From positions 1 through 7,446 of the forward strand of contig DAOWNO010000096.1 of assembly GCA_030642525.1 (NCBI GenBank): DNA of 7,446 nucleotides, written 5' to 3'. The notes below the pieces were generated by a model that saw only the letters and a program-made list of their open reading frames with translations, had not been told where the DNA came from and did not search any database. The stretch comes from Candidatus Aegiribacteria sp. GTDB lineage: Bacteria; Fermentibacterota; Fermentibacteria; Fermentibacterales; JCC-6. Both the position numbers and the translations under genes were made by a program. The number at the start of each line of letters is the position of its first letter. Position 1 is the first letter of the stretch. Below, piece by piece: positions 6,434 to 7,446 of the stretch.

Positions 6434-7446
6434 TCAGTTCGAAGGATACTCCGCATTAATAAGCATTATTCTCTGAACCATTCCCTCGTCCTCGTGTACA
6501 GCGATAAAATCCTTGCACCAGGGGTTGATGTAGAAAGTAAGAAACTCGGCAGAAGGGATCTCCATATCCAGCTCTGCCCGGTAAAGCAGTTCTCCATCCG
6601 GAATACTCCAGATATCGAAGACCTGCTTGTCCTCTGTGCCCCGCAGCACCCACAGGTTCTCCTCCCAGCCCAGCCAGATACCATTAACAGGCGCTCTGAA
6701 AGTATCCGGTTCGTATATGAACTGCACAACATTTGAAGTTCCCATTCCGTTAAGGTAATCTTCTGTGTGTTGTTTCTCCAGAGCTATTTCTTCTTCGGTC
6801 TTTTCAACAAAGGGAAGGTCAAGTGAGAGCGTATCAAAAGCAGTACCATCAGGTGCAAAGCAGACAATTCTATATTCTGGAATGTGTCGCTCAACAAGAT
6901 AAAGGTTTCCAGCAAGATCACCGGCAAAATAGTGCGAGAACATCATTCTGTTCAGAGCATCAGAGTTGTCCTCAGGAGCCACGGGAACGCTGATTGAATC
7001 TGTCATGAACTCCGTCTGCAACTCTCCTTCAAGGTCGTAAGTCGCTATGAACTTCCTCAAGATATAAGAGGGCTCCCTCAGGAACTCATGCCAGAGCACC
7101 GCGAATGTTTCAGGCCCGGTGGCAGTATGCAGTTGTGGCCAGTTGCCCGAACCTGTAAAGATGTGGCTCAGCCATTCTCCCTGACTGTCGTAAAGCCCCA
7201 GATCGGTGATGTCCTGAATAATAATTGAACCATCGGGAAGAAGCGCCAGCCAATGCGGCATAACAAGCTCTCCGGGTCCATCGCCTCTTCCACCGATATA
7301 GCCAGAGTATTCTCCATGGGGAGTGTATTTCCTGAGCTGGGCATAAGACATATCCAGTGCGTAAATAATGCTGTCCGTTCTGGCAGCATCTGCCACATAA
7401 CCGAACACATAACAGGAATCCCCCAGTTCGATTCCGATAGTATCGG
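6434..7446 (-). CDS. 6-bladed beta-propeller (NHL-like) protein, 5' end outside window
   Basis: 336 residues visible, ending at TGA 6436-6434. The frame is open to the right edge, and the 12 residues before the GTG at 7408 fit the fold (DTIGIELGDSCYVFGYV), so that GTG is internal. Repeated blades are visible: SIIYALDMSYAQLRKYTPHG with YIGGRGDGPGEL, where the GxGDGPGE turn is a hallmark of the '6-bladed beta-propeller' family found in Bacteroidota and relatives; then LLPDGSIIIQD, then AGNLYLVERHIPEYRIVCFAPDG, then ENLWVLRGTEDKQVFDIWSIPDG. Members are usually exported or lipid-anchored and of unknown binding partner; any signal sequence lies outside the window. An acidic helical insertion (EKTEEEIALEKQHTEDYL) interrupts the blades. 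It converges on the ATPase gene and shows no operon partner here. Confidence 0.85.
   Translation of the reverse strand, partial: DTIGIELGDSCYVFGYVADAARTDSIIYALDMSYAQLRKYTPHGEYSGYIGGRGDGPGELVMPHWLALLPDGSIIIQDITDLGLYDSQGEWLSHIFTGSGNWPQLHTATGPETFAVLWHEFLREPSYILRKFIATYDLEGELQTEFMTDSISVPVAPEDNSDALNRMMFSHYFAGDLAGNLYLVERHIPEYRIVCFAPDGTAFDTLSLDLPFVEKTEEEIALEKQHTEDYLNGMGTSNVVQFIYEPDTFRAPVNGIWLGWEENLWVLRGTEDKQVFDIWSIPDGELLYRAELDMEIPSAEFLTFYINPWCKDFIAVHEDEGMVQRIMLINAEYPSN

Noticed and set aside
6404..6444. CTTCGAA/TTCGAAG inverted repeat and a GGTTCGAA-like stretch resembling a tRNA T-arm on the minus strand
   Set aside because: The flanking bases do not form a 5-bp T-stem or acceptor stem, no anticodon arm is present, and the 27-base loop overlaps the stop of the propeller gene.
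7168..7410. Minus-strand ATG at 7410 as the start of a separate 80-codon gene
   Set aside because: It is another frame inside the propeller gene, whose own frame is open to the window edge with matching blade sequence.

Overview
The window looks like a chromosomal segment of a diderm (outer-membrane) bacterium. A TonB-dependent receptor with a Bacteroidota/FCB-type carboxypeptidase-regulatory-like N-terminal domain, a probable lipoprotein and a '6-bladed beta-propeller' protein all fit an FCB-group or neighbouring candidate-phylum bacterium. A Fermentibacterota-like lineage is my guess, but nothing here proves the phylum. There are no rRNA or tRNA genes, CRISPR arrays or recognisable transposases.

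Layout, left to right. (1) 1-834 (+) is the C-terminal part of an S41-family peptidase whose expected catalytic Ser reads as Gly. (2) 824-4515 (-) is a two-gene unit: a TonB-dependent receptor (4515-1837), then a Cys-rich, beta-propeller-like putative lipoprotein (1843-824). The two reading frames overlap by 7 bases (ATGGTAA). The lipoprotein gene also overlaps the convergent S41 gene by 11 bases. (3) 4516-4887 is a divergent intergenic region. It holds a long terminator-like hairpin with a T6 tract on the + strand, one copy of a short repeat, and a good sigma70-type promoter (TTGACA-N17-TATAGA) for the gene to its right. (4) 4888-6048 (+) is a P-loop ATPase of the ATPase_2/STAND-like type. 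Its homology runs upstream of the first ATG, yet no ATG, GTG or TTG lies in frame there; the position expected for the start is an ATA behind a GGGGG tract. (5) 6049-6433 is a non-coding, structured stretch that carries the second copy of the repeat and a probable terminator for the last gene. (6) 6434-7446 (-) is a 6-bladed beta-propeller protein that runs off the right edge.

How the parts fit: the receptor and the propeller lipoprotein are probably made from one message and may act together at the outer membrane, in uptake or sensing of an unknown ligand. The ATPase is a separate unit with its own promoter. Because it lies between two same-orientation copies of a short repeat, it may be a mobile or recently inserted cassette. 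The S41 and 6-bladed-propeller genes are cut by the window edges.

The points most worth a second look are the missing canonical start of the ATPase, the repeat pair around it, the orphan terminator hairpin directly behind a perfect TATAAT, the Ser-to-Gly change in the S41 protein, and the recurring CxxxDC-type motif in the lipoprotein.
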